Positions 1 through 6,329 of a stretch of 8,350 nt of DNA are shown here, in pieces. This DNA is from an uncultured Saprospiraceae bacterium (GTDB taxonomy: Bacteria; Bacteroidota; Bacteroidia; Chitinophagales; Saprospiraceae). The DNA lies in assembly GCA_938002705.1 (NCBI GenBank), contig CALLAG010000162.1, positions 1 to 8,350 on the forward strand. The letters run 5' to 3'. A model generated the notes under the pieces. The model saw only the letters and a program-made list of their open reading frames with translations, was not told where the DNA came from and did not search any database. Each line of letters opens with the position of its first letter. Within the stretch, counting starts at the first letter, position 1. The translations under genes were made by a program, and so were the position numbers.

Positions 1-474
1 TACTGCTAATCTTAATGAATTGGATAAGACAAGGTTCTCTATAGGTTGCTTGACAGAAGCACTTTCTATATAGACGATACGACCAGAATTATCTTTCTGT
101 AGAACAGGTAGTAATTCCTTGGTCAATTTTACTTTCCACCTGAGAAGACTTTTATAAGCATCATCCCAGTCTGAGATATTAGACTTAACGAATGACATAG
201 CTGGCGGTCCTCCAGCATTGACGACAAGTCCAGATAATTGTCTATTACGTACCTTATTGACTAATGCACATATGGTGGCGTCGGTAGTGATGTCGCCACA
301 GATTATTTCTATCTGATCAGGATATTGCTGTTGGAATTCTTGCAGTTTTTCTTCACGTCGAGCATTGATGATAACATGAGCATTTTCTGCTATAAGTGAT
401 TCTGCGATAGCTCTACCGAATCCACTCGTGGCACCGGTGACGACGTATAATTTGTCTTTGAGTTGTAGGTTCAT
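1..474 (-). CDS. SDR-family oxidoreductase-like protein, N-terminal 158 residues (cut by window edge)
   Basis: The translation from the ATG at 472-474 gives a Rossmann fold of the short-chain dehydrogenase/reductase family. The glycine-rich nucleotide motif TGATSGFG lies at residues 13-20, an acidic residue after strand 4 is present in GDI (60-62), and NAGG lies at 86-89. The family uses NAD(P)H for carbonyl/alcohol reactions in the cytoplasm, and close relatives are usually annotated as FabG-like 3-oxoacyl-ACP reductases. The active site is unusual. Counting from the first serine of ESAS (Ser138), the place of the catalytic Tyr is Ser151 and that of the Lys is Arg155 (motif SNSLR). The Asn of the usual tetrad appears to be Leu110, seven residues after Trp103. 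I know of an SDR subgroup (BKR-like) that lacks the standard tetrad, and this fits it. The substrate is unknown. The C-terminal part lies beyond position 1. No Shine-Dalgarno sequence is visible upstream of the start. Confidence 0.9.
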   Translation of the reverse strand, partial: MNLQLKDKLYVVTGATSGFGRAIAESLIAENAHVIINARREEKLQEFQQQYPDQIEIICGDITTDATICALVNKVRNRQLSGLVVNAGGPPAMSFVKSNISDWDDAYKSLLRWKVKLTKELLPVLQKDNSGRIVYIESASVKQPIENLVLSNSLRLAV

Positions 475-623
475 ATTGTAAATATAGCTAAGAACTTTGA
501 TGAAAATAGAGCAATAACTTTAGCTTGCATGATTATGGTGGGATAAATATCAACCATAGAATACTTAGTTAAATCTCAGCAAATTCGACAAAATTGGTTT
601 ATCTTGTAAATTAAATACCTTGT

Positions 624-854
624 ATGAATTTATTGAAATTGAGAAAAGATATTTCTAAGAAAATCGAGTCAATAGAAGATGAGAATATTCTCATCCTAGT
701 TGACTCATTTATAGAATTTGAGTCTGAAGAAGTATATGAGGTTTCAAGCGAGCAAGAATCTGCAATAGTCAGAGGTATTTCCGAAATCGAAAATGGAGAC
801 TTTATTTCTGACGAAGTTCAGCGAAAAGAAACTAATGAATGGCTAAGGAAGTAA
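624..854 (+). CDS. Type II toxin-antitoxin system antitoxin (first gene of module)
   Basis: This 76-residue acidic protein sits immediately before, and overlaps, a RelE/ParE-type toxin gene. The N-terminal half is helical and charged (MNLLKLRKDISKKIE). The C-terminal half has a pattern I recognise from small Bacteroidota antitoxins: an SSEQ..AI..GI..IENG.FIS..EV stretch at about 41-65, ending in EWLRK. In this class the C-terminal segment wraps the toxin and neutralises it. No clear DNA-binding fold (ribbon-helix-helix or HTH) can be seen by eye, so autoregulation is assumed from the family rather than shown. The ATG at 624 is the only reasonable start. Translation is probably coupled to the toxin through the 16-base overlap. 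The function call rests mainly on partnership and C-terminal pattern. Confidence 0.82.
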   Translation: MNLLKLRKDISKKIESIEDENILILVDSFIEFESEEVYEVSSEQESAIVRGISEIENGDFISDEVQRKETNEWLRK

Positions 855-1144
855 TTTGGTCTAAGTCAGCTAAATTCGAAAAAGACCGTATACTTAAATT
901 TTGGATCAGAAATAATGGATCAACTAATTATTCTATAAAGTTAGAGAAGCTTATAAATGAAATAATTAGTAATCTTTACGAGTATCCTCAACTTGGTAAG
1001 AGGACTTCTTTTGATTCAGTTAGAGTCATTTCATTAAAGAATTATCAAATATTCTATAGAGACAAGGAGCAAATACAGATACTTATATTTTGGGATTCCC
1101 GTCAAAACCCAGAACTGCTTCAAGAAGGAATTGAGCGAATATGA
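839..1144 (+). CDS. Type II toxin-antitoxin system RelE/ParE-family toxin
   Basis: A 101-residue basic protein of the usual size for RelE/ParE toxins. Visible family hallmarks are an early W-S-x-x-A-x-x (IWSKSAKFEKDRI), a helix pair ending in the loop NLYEYPQLGKRT (residues 45-56), the strand VRVISLKNYQIFYR with basic residues at 62 and 74, and a final strand ILIFWDSRQNP (81-91) typical of Bacteroidota members. RelE-like members cut mRNA on the ribosome, while ParE-like members poison DNA gyrase. The sequence alone does not decide which applies; the lack of an obvious RelE catalytic Lys/Arg/Tyr pattern and the WDSRQNP ending lean slightly to the broad ParE-like group. The ATG at 839 lies inside the last codons of the antitoxin gene in another frame, a layout that suggests translational coupling. 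There is no separate ribosome-binding site. Confidence 0.88.
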   Translation: MAKEVIWSKSAKFEKDRILKFWIRNNGSTNYSIKLEKLINEIISNLYEYPQLGKRTSFDSVRVISLKNYQIFYRDKEQIQILIFWDSRQNPELLQEGIERI

Positions 1145-1213
1145 TATCATGATACAGCTAGTTGAAATTTACAGATCGGAATAATATTCAACAAACTTAT
1201 AAGACAAAAACAT

Positions 1214-1273
1214 TAATTGCGTCAGTGTATTGACTCAATTTAGCTAAATAGCGTCAGTATAATGACTGAATTA
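1214..1273. repeat. 60-bp imperfect inverted repeat with GTCA-N6-TGAC array; possible bidirectional terminator or binding site
   Basis: The segment is symmetrical about 1243/1244. The centre is the perfect 12-bp palindrome ATTTAGCTAAAT (1238-1249). On either side lies a GTCA-N6-TGAC block (1221-1234 and 1253-1266), and TAATT/AATTA closes the ends. By hand, 23 of the 30 positions in each arm can pair. The same blocks also read as 22-bp direct repeats 32 bp apart (1219-1240 and 1251-1272, 19 of 22 identical). It lies between the convergent ends of the toxin gene (1144) and the minus-strand gene (1286). T-rich runs follow it in both directions (ATTTTCTTT on plus, TTTTTGTC on minus), so a bidirectional terminator is the simplest reading. 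The doubled spaced palindrome would also suit a dimeric DNA-binding protein. Confidence 0.6.
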
Positions 1274-1285
1274 CCATTTTCTTTA

Positions 1286-2224
1286 CTATTGGTTCTCAGA
1301 GACTATATCTAAGTAACGCTGAACTTTTATTATTACCTCATTTTTATTGAGTTTGTATAGACTGGGTGCTTCAGTGATCTCTTCATATATCAAGATTGCC
1401 TCAGAAGGCATATTGATATCGAATAGAGTGTGCATGTAACTCTTGATACGGAATAAGAGTTTTCTTTTGATATCATTAGAAAGGGTCTGAACTAAATACG
1501 CCTTTAACTCTTTCTCAGAATCAGAAAACAATAATACCAAGCCTTTTTCATTATAAATATTTAGTTCATCCTTATAGAGAAGTTGTTTAATAACTTCCCT
1601 ATGAGCCTCTGTCCAATTATGGATGATGTCAATAGAATTTGAATTTACACCATACATAAATAAGTCTTCTTTAGTACTTTTATATGTTTCTAATGCACTT
1701 CTTATTTCCATAGAAGCATCTTTTTTTAAGACATCATATCCTATGTTTTTTATACACCAATCTGTAAGTAGTTTTTCTCTTTCAGAGCCCTTATATAGAT
1801 CTTTAATTCGAGCATTATCTATTATCCTTTGATGGTAGATATCAATGTTTTCATTATTAATATATTTGGTACTGTAGGATAATCCAGTTGTTGAGTATCG
1901 TCCATTTTTCTTATCAAAGAAAACTGTTACCATTTCATTCATTTTGAAGTTAGCTGGAGATGGACAAATGAAATTCGCTTTATAAAAGATCTTTATTTCT
2001 TTCTCTTCGATGTAGCCTACGAGCATTTTTTCAATCTTAACAGTAGCATAGGTTAGATGGTATTCTGAGTCCTTTACAGAGATAGTATCATAGTTAGAGA
2101 TAACCTTTCCGAATACTATATATGGACTACTGTCTATCATCTCATTAAGAGTGATGGGCTCAATAGGATAAGCAAAGCCACTAAGATTAAATAAGAGTAA
2201 GATGTATGTTATTAAGTATTTCAT
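1286..2224 (-). CDS. Exported protein of unknown function
   Basis: A 312-residue protein I cannot assign to a family. Residues 1-18 form a clear signal peptide (short basic start, hydrophobic core ITYILLLFNLSGFA), with a cleavage site likely after Ala18, so it is probably periplasmic or surface-exposed. It is not a lipoprotein, because no Cys follows the hydrophobic core. The mature N-terminal half (about 24-125) looks beta-rich: a possible strand YIVFGKVIS, then VKIEKMLVG, EIKIFYKANFICPSP and EMVTVFFDKKNGRYSTTG. This pattern recalls the small beta-barrel domain seen in other exported Bacteroidota proteins, but that is inference. The rest (about 130-312) is alpha-helical and charged. Only two cysteines stand out (87 and 157). 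Codon use is AT-rich compared with the rhomboid gene next to it. The 74-bp gap to the rhomboid gene shows no obvious promoter. Confidence 0.75.
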   Translation of the reverse strand: MKYLITYILLLFNLSGFAYPIEPITLNEMIDSSPYIVFGKVISNYDTISVKDSEYHLTYATVKIEKMLVGYIEEKEIKIFYKANFICPSPANFKMNEMVTVFFDKKNGRYSTTGLSYSTKYINNENIDIYHQRIIDNARIKDLYKGSEREKLLTDWCIKNIGYDVLKKDASMEIRSALETYKSTKEDLFMYGVNSNSIDIIHNWTEAHREVIKQLLYKDELNIYNEKGLVLLFSDSEKELKAYLVQTLSNDIKRKLLFRIKSYMHTLFDINMPSEAILIYEEITEAPSLYKLNKNEVIIKVQRYLDIVSENQ

Positions 2225-2298
2225 ATTTAAAAAACTTTAGTTCTTTAATATTATTACTTAATGGATGCAGAAATATGATTCTCTGGTGTAGTATTTAA

Positions 2299-3012
2299 CT
2301 ATATCTCCAAAAAATCATCATTATCAGCTTGTCGTTGAGCCTCTTGCTGTGCTCTTAATCTCTCGGCCTTAGTCATCTCGAATGTATCGGGGGACAGATA
2401 CGTTTGCTTGTCAGTAGATTCATTAGCCCAAGGGTCAGTAGTGACTTCATCTTTCTCGATGATACCTTTGAGTAGCCATGCGACAAGTAATCCTACGATA
2501 CCGCCTAAGAGGTGACTCTCCCATGAGATGCCTTCCTTGAGTGGTAGGACACCATTGAGATATCCGCTATATAACACTGTTACTATAAGTGCAAGGATGA
2601 TCGACTTGATATTACGTCTGAAAAGCCCGCTACCGAAAATAAATGAGATCAATCCATACACAACACCACTGGCGCCGATGTGATAGACGGATCTACCAAA
2701 TATCCATACCGAAGCTCCTGTAATCAAGTATATAAGAAAGAAAGAGGGTAGGGCCACTCTCTTATAAAAGAAATATATAATCGTCGTCGTGACGAATAGT
2801 GGTACAGAATTAGAGATAAGGTGCTCCCAACTGCCATGTATAAATGGTGCAGTAACGATACCTATCAATCCATCCCATTCTCTGGGGAATATACCCCAAT
2901 GTGACATGGGACTATTCGTCGCATATTTGTAGATATGGACAAGCCACATTGCTGCAGTCAGCGTCGTGCTGAACTTAAGACTACTGATAAGATGTTTTGT
3001 GGTTTTGTCCAA
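2299..3012 (-). CDS. Rhomboid-family intramembrane serine protease
   Basis: A 237-residue polytopic membrane protein with the rhomboid signature. HGSWEHLISNS (59-69) supplies the His and Asn of the oxyanion region, GASG (113-116) carries the nucleophile Ser115, and His167 in SWESHLLGG is the catalytic base in a later membrane helix. About six hydrophobic helices can be traced: roughly 15-30, 46-60, 66-83, 88-105, 113-130 and 136-152, with a last one at 168-185. After the helices comes a charged cytoplasmic tail (DPWANESTDK to the C-terminus). Rhomboids cut transmembrane substrates within the bilayer; the substrate here is unknown. The catalytic dyad is intact, so it should be active. The gene starts 29 bp after the end of the upstream coiled-coil gene on the same strand, which suggests co-transcription. 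Confidence 0.93.
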   Translation of the reverse strand: MDKTTKHLISSLKFSTTLTAAMWLVHIYKYATNSPMSHWGIFPREWDGLIGIVTAPFIHGSWEHLISNSVPLFVTTTIIYFFYKRVALPSFFLIYLITGASVWIFGRSVYHIGASGVVYGLISFIFGSGLFRRNIKSIILALIVTVLYSGYLNGVLPLKEGISWESHLLGGIVGLLVAWLLKGIIEKDEVTTDPWANESTDKQTYLSPDTFEMTKAERLRAQQEAQRQADNDDFLEI

Positions 3013-3041
3013 TGGCGGCTTATTAATGGATACCTAATCTA

Positions 3042-3719
3042 TTAGTTATATCTGCGTAATACATGCTTGATAAATGTCTTGGCTTTCTTCGCCTTACTCG
3101 CATCACTCCAGTTGTACTTGGTAGCTACACTTCTCATTAGTACGTCTTTGGCTTCGTCAAAACTTGATAGGCCATTTAATGCAGTCAGGATATTATCCAT
3201 CTCCGTCTGATTACCGCCGAATAGTTCATTCATAGTGAAGATCTTCTCGTTGATGCTGAGGCTTTTCGTTAGATCCTTGATAGGGCTTTGGCTCAACTTA
3301 TCTGAGATCTCATTGCCTTTATTGATTTCGAATAATTCTGTCAATGCACTTGGTACTGCAGGTGCTGATTCTTTTTCGATTTTAACAGGTTCTACTGTTG
3401 GCGTTTGTTTGGTGGCATGCTCTACTACTGGTTCTGGTTGTACCACCGATACGGGAGCAGCCGCTGGCATGCTTTCCTTTTCTTTATTCTTTCTGAGTTT
3501 TTTCTCCAGTTTGCGTTGTTTCTTCAGCTTCTTAAGCATTTCTGCTTTTTCAAGGTCTATTGCCACATCTTCATCGTCGGATATGACAGCATCATATAGA
3601 TCTACGACATAGGCCTTAAGAAGATCTTTCTCAGTAGCACTGGCTTCTCCCAATTCATTAACCAATTCGTATAATCGATTTATTTTCTTTAATAATTTGC
3701 TGACACTTTTGATATCCAT
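3042..3719 (-). CDS. Conserved Bacteroidota protein: basic coiled coil, Pro-rich linker, C-terminal helical domain
   Basis: A 225-residue protein with no signal peptide and no assigned function. Three parts are visible. Residues 1-80 are helical, with a strongly basic Lys/Arg/Leu run at 58-82 likely to form a coiled coil or bind nucleic acid or membrane. Residues 84-125 are a linker rich in Pro, Ala, Val and Glu. Residues 126-225 are a compact helical domain (LTELFEINKG, PIKDLTKSLSINEKI, NELFGGNQ, ALNGLSSFDEAK, TKYNWSD). I recognise this last pattern as a recurrent domain of uncharacterised Bacteroidota proteins, usually near the C-terminus. It is the first gene of a likely operon with the rhomboid gene and is divergent from tdk. 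A weak promoter-like TTTTTG followed by TATAAT can be found upstream on the minus strand, but I do not rely on it. Confidence 0.8.
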   Translation of the reverse strand: MDIKSVSKLLKKINRLYELVNELGEASATEKDLLKAYVVDLYDAVISDDEDVAIDLEKAEMLKKLKKQRKLEKKLRKNKEKESMPAAAPVSVVQPEPVVEHATKQTPTVEPVKIEKESAPAVPSALTELFEINKGNEISDKLSQSPIKDLTKSLSINEKIFTMNELFGGNQTEMDNILTALNGLSSFDEAKDVLMRSVATKYNWSDASKAKKAKTFIKHVLRRYN

Positions 3720-3910
3720 TCTTATTAGCTTTTAAATATTTTGACTTATTACTTTTGAATTAACATATTATAATAAATCGTAATACATCAAAAATTGAAC
3801 CTAAAATTTGACCTTCAGATCATATAGATGGCATAATAACCGCAATCTTCAAAGTTTTATTGAGATATTGGCCCTTAATTTATATTACAATAACATTTCG
3901 GAGAGCACAG

Positions 3911-4501
3911 ATGTTTTTAGAACCCAATTTTAGAGGACAACGTAGTGGATGGATAGAGGTCGTATGTGGATCAATGTTCTCTGGTAAGACAGAAGAGCTC
4001 ATCCGACGCCTTAAGCGAGCATCATTCGCTAATCAGAAGGTACAGATATTCAAGCCCAAAAAAGACACCCGCTATGATGATACCAATGTCGTCTCACACG
4101 ATGAGAACGCCATGGCCTCTACAGTAATAGAGAAAAGTACAGAAATATATGATCTCTTAGATCAAGTCAGCGTCGTCGGCATAGATGAAGCACAGTTCTT
4201 TGATAATGACCTCATAGATGTCTGTCAGAAGCTGGCGGTCAAAGGCATACGAGTCGTCGTAGCAGGATTAGATATGGACTTCCGAGGTAAGCCATTCGGC
4301 CCTATCCCAGGATTACTGGCCGTAGCAGAATACATTACTAAAGTCCACGCTATCTGTCCCCACTGTGGCAGCTTAGCCACCCATTCATATCGATTATCTA
4401 ATGAGGAAGAGACCGTCGTCTTAGGTGAGAAAGATAAGTACGAGCCGAGATGTAGAATCTGTTTTGAGATGGCTAATATTTTGGATTTTCGGGTTAGGTA
4501 G
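3911..4501 (+). CDS. tdk: Thymidine kinase (type II, TK1-like)
   Basis: A 196-residue enzyme that phosphorylates thymidine to dTMP with ATP in the cytoplasmic salvage pathway. Visible motifs are the P-loop GSMFSGKT (20-27), the IDEAQFF motif with catalytic base Glu93 (91-97), GLDMDFRGKPFG (119-130), and a lasso-loop Tyr178 near the substrate. Four cysteines form the structural zinc site as CPHC (149, 152) and CRIC (181, 184). The length is normal for the family. The frame is open upstream to a TTG at 3860, but the added residues are not family-like. The ATG at 3911 gives the MFLEPNF start known from Bacteroidota homologues, so that start is chosen. No Shine-Dalgarno sequence is seen. The gene is divergent from the coiled-coil gene, with 191 bp between the two starts. 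All key residues are present. Confidence 0.97.
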   Translation: MFLEPNFRGQRSGWIEVVCGSMFSGKTEELIRRLKRASFANQKVQIFKPKKDTRYDDTNVVSHDENAMASTVIEKSTEIYDLLDQVSVVGIDEAQFFDNDLIDVCQKLAVKGIRVVVAGLDMDFRGKPFGPIPGLLAVAEYITKVHAICPHCGSLATHSYRLSNEEETVVLGEKDKYEPRCRICFEMANILDFRVR

Positions 4502-4511
4502 TTTTAATTCA

Positions 4512-4577
4512 AGTCTCTCGCTATCTGAAGTTTGTAAATCAGATGAGCTGAGAAACTAACCCTAAGACTCTTTTTAT
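4512..4577 (+). terminator. Possible terminator after tdk
   Basis: Eleven bases after the tdk stop, AGTCT (4512-4516) can pair with AGACT (4565-4569), which is followed directly by CTTTTTAT. Inside lies a second hairpin, ATCTGA (4523-4528) with TCAGAT (4539-4544), extendable outward through TCTC/GAGA with bulges. The composite stem followed by a T-run would fit Rho-independent termination. The outer stem is only five pairs, and part of the enclosed region stays unpaired, so the call is weak. Confidence 0.35.
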
Positions 4578-4658
4578 AATTCTTAATTCAGGTTCATATT
4601 TTAATTCACTTGATTAATTTTATTTTCAAACTTTTAAGAGCGAAGTAAAACATTATCC

Positions 4659-5543
4659 ATGAAAATCATTAATCACCCATATGTAAAACTGTTATCTGCG
4701 CTATTATTAGTCGCTACTAATATATCAGTTACCTCTTTCCCTGAAGTAATTGATCAAAGTAAACTCTATGCTAAGAATGATATTGATAAAATTGAAATTA
4801 CCTTCTTAGATTGTATTAAAGAAAATGCTGATACAATATTTTTTGAAGAACGTAGATTAAACAATTCAGGTAAATTTATTTACATAGAAACAGATAATAG
4901 GATTAAGGAGTATAGATATAAAAACGACACATTAATTGTTTCTTACGAATCATATTCTCTTATTCATAAAAAATTTAAGTCAGGAGCTTATTACTTCTAT
5001 GACTACTTGAATCGTATAGATAAAATTGAAGTAGTTAATAAAGAACACGATATAACAATAATAAGGGATTATGTCCATGAAGGAGAAAGAATAGTTAAAC
5101 GAATAGATATTAAAGAAAAAGAACGTCATCAAACAGAAGTTGAGTACTTCTATGACTCGAAAAATAATATCATTGAAAAGGAGCATTCCGTAGGATTCAA
5201 ATCTTCGGACTTTACTGCGATTAATACTTATAGCCTAATAAGTGACTATGATTCCGACAACAATTTAACTCGTACTTATAAAATCAGAGATGGTGAAGAA
5301 TATCAATTTAGAGAGAGGCTTTATGATGATTCTGGAAAATTAGAAGAATTTAATTACAGGAATAAAAACTGGATAAGAAGCTGGCAATGTGATTATGAAT
5401 TTGTGTTAATTCAAAAAGCTGAAGGAGAGATAGTTAGGCATTTATATAGTTACGATTCTAATGGTTTAATAGAAGAAATATCAGTATTATTAGATGATAC
5501 GTTATTGGCAAAATACTTTTATAATTATTCACCCGCTTTATAA
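4659..5543 (+). CDS. Secreted protein with YD-like repeats, unknown function
   Basis: A 294-residue protein with a signal peptide (residues 1 to about 26: basic start, then LLSALLLVATNISVTS) and no lipobox, so probably periplasmic or secreted. The mature part is made of beta-rich repeats with a Tyr-Asp signature. Recognisable copies are YFYDYLNRIDKIE (from 112), YFYDSKNNIIEKE (163), SDYDSDNNLTRTY (195), RLYDDSGKLEEF (220) and YSYDSNGLIEEI (263), with a last FYNYSP at the end. The pattern, an aromatic pair plus Asp, a turn with Asn/Gly, then a hydrophobic strand, is that of YD/RHS-type or MORN-like repeat sheets found in many exported Bacteroidota proteins. The biochemical role is unknown. The coding sequence is distinctly AT-rich beside tdk. 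It is preceded by 157 bp, mostly AT-rich, without a clear promoter. Confidence 0.78.
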   Translation: MKIINHPYVKLLSALLLVATNISVTSFPEVIDQSKLYAKNDIDKIEITFLDCIKENADTIFFEERRLNNSGKFIYIETDNRIKEYRYKNDTLIVSYESYSLIHKKFKSGAYYFYDYLNRIDKIEVVNKEHDITIIRDYVHEGERIVKRIDIKEKERHQTEVEYFYDSKNNIIEKEHSVGFKSSDFTAINTYSLISDYDSDNNLTRTYKIRDGEEYQFRERLYDDSGKLEEFNYRNKNWIRSWQCDYEFVLIQKAEGEIVRHLYSYDSNGLIEEISVLLDDTLLAKYFYNYSPAL

Positions 5544-5595
5544 AAGCCCTTTATATAAAAATAAAGAAATGCGATAAATAATAATACTTTTCTTG

Positions 5596-5805
5596 ATGTC
5601 TACTTCTCGTTCTGTTAAATCACAAGAGACTGTAGATCTTACATTATTGCAAGAAAGATACGATGATCCTTCAGTATATATATTAGACCAGATGGAGAAT
5701 GGTCCTATGAAATTTTTTGAAGACATAGTTTTTAATATTAAGTATGACACAGAACTTAAAGAAGGTACTATGTCAGATGATTATTCTGGTGGGAAACACC
5801 ATTGA
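5596..5805 (+). CDS. Small hypothetical ORF, possibly a frameshifted or truncated gene
   Basis: This is an open frame of 69 residues from the ATG at 5596, 52 bp after the YD-repeat gene. The product is acidic (ERYDDPSVYILDQMENG, EDIVFNIKYDTELKEG) and matches no family I know. Composition is AT-rich like the gene before it until about 5785, where it becomes GC-rich and the frame ends shortly after in GGKHH. A second frame, open from an ATG at 5744 to a stop at 5876-5878, takes over exactly there and reads GNTIDGRGFPPLADKL, which looks like genuine protein sequence. The gene may therefore be interrupted by a frameshift near 5785-5797, or its 3' end may have been replaced by inserted DNA. It may equally not be a gene. 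Confidence 0.35.
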   Translation: MSTSRSVKSQETVDLTLLQERYDDPSVYILDQMENGPMKFFEDIVFNIKYDTELKEGTMSDDYSGGKHH

Positions 5806-6046
5806 TGGTCGAGGTTTTCCTCCTCTGGCGGACAAGCTCAAGCTCGATCCCGTGCACTTGAAACATGTTGATAATTGATCAGAATACTATTGTTTTTTTT
5901 GATTCCATTCTGTGATGATTTGCATTAGTAGTGAGCATATTACATCGAGGTTACACTTGTCGGTCCTTTGGCGGAAACATCGACGATCGGAATAAAATGA
6001 TACTTCAAATAGCGGAGCACAAATCCATCGACAAATTCAGACCTTT

Positions 6047-6157
6047 TCATTTCGACTGTAGCAAAGCGAAACGGAGAAATCTCCAGCATGGCTTAACGCT
6101 AAGCAGGTTCAAGTACCGAGGCTGAGGATTACTCGGCTCGTTCCTCGCTCGCAATGA
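6047..6157. repeat. Palindromic repeat element, copy 1
   Basis: A 111-bp unit bounded by TCATTTCGA and TCGCAATGA, which are inverted repeats of each other at 8 of 9 positions. The left arm (6047-6088) contains the small hairpin GGAGA-AA-TCTCC. The right arm (6127-6157) contains CTCGG, which can pair with CCGAG just before it. Read inward from each end, the arms share CGA and later CGGAG/CGAG followed by AATC, so the whole unit is an imperfect palindrome. The core (6089-6126) has its own stem, GCTTA-ACGC-TAAGC. The arms resemble intergenic repeats with the TCATTGCGAG ending seen in many bacterial genomes. Confidence 0.7.
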
Positions 6158-6219
6158 AAAAGGAATAAAATGATACTTCAAATAGTAGAGCACAAATCCA
6201 TCGACAAATTCAGACCTTT

Positions 6220-6329
6220 TCATTTCGACTCCAGCGAAGCGTAACGGAGAAATCTCCAGCAAGGTAGAACGTATGTACTTACAGATATCTAAGCTACAGA
6301 TTACTCGGCTCCTACCTCACTCGCAATGA
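6220..6329. repeat. Palindromic repeat element, copy 2
   Basis: A 110-bp unit with the same boundaries as copy 1 (TCATTTCGA and TCGCAATGA). Its left arm (6220-6261) is 38 of 42 identical to copy 1 and its right arm (6299-6329) 28 of 31. The core (6262-6298) is different and contains the palindrome AGATATCT. It ends 88 bp from the stop codon of the minus-strand lipoprotein gene, so it would be transcribed in that gene's 3' region and could fold in the mRNA. Confidence 0.7.

Noticed and set aside
594..623. Promoter-like TTGG plus TACCTTGT before the antitoxin gene
   Set aside because: Two mismatches to TAnnTTTG, and the predicted transcription start would fall inside the coding region.
1145..1154. 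Palindrome TATCATGATA after the toxin stop codon
   Set aside because: Ten-base palindromes in AT-rich DNA are common, and there is no T-run or second copy nearby.
3235..3612. Plus-strand open frames opposite the coiled-coil gene
   Set aside because: They are antisense shadows of a gene with clear domain structure; their Ser/Phe-rich products mirror the Lys/Glu codons on the other strand.
3860..3910. N-terminal extension of thymidine kinase from a TTG codon
   Set aside because: The added residues are not family-like, and the internal ATG at 3911 gives the known MFLEPNF start.
4980..5186. Minus-strand open frame inside the YD-repeat gene
   Set aside because: It is an antisense shadow rich in Phe/Ile/Tyr from AT-rich codons, while the plus strand has a signal peptide and repeats.
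5931..6262. Open frames on both strands across the tandem repeats
   Set aside because: They lie within palindromic repeat DNA, are short, and have no protein-like features.
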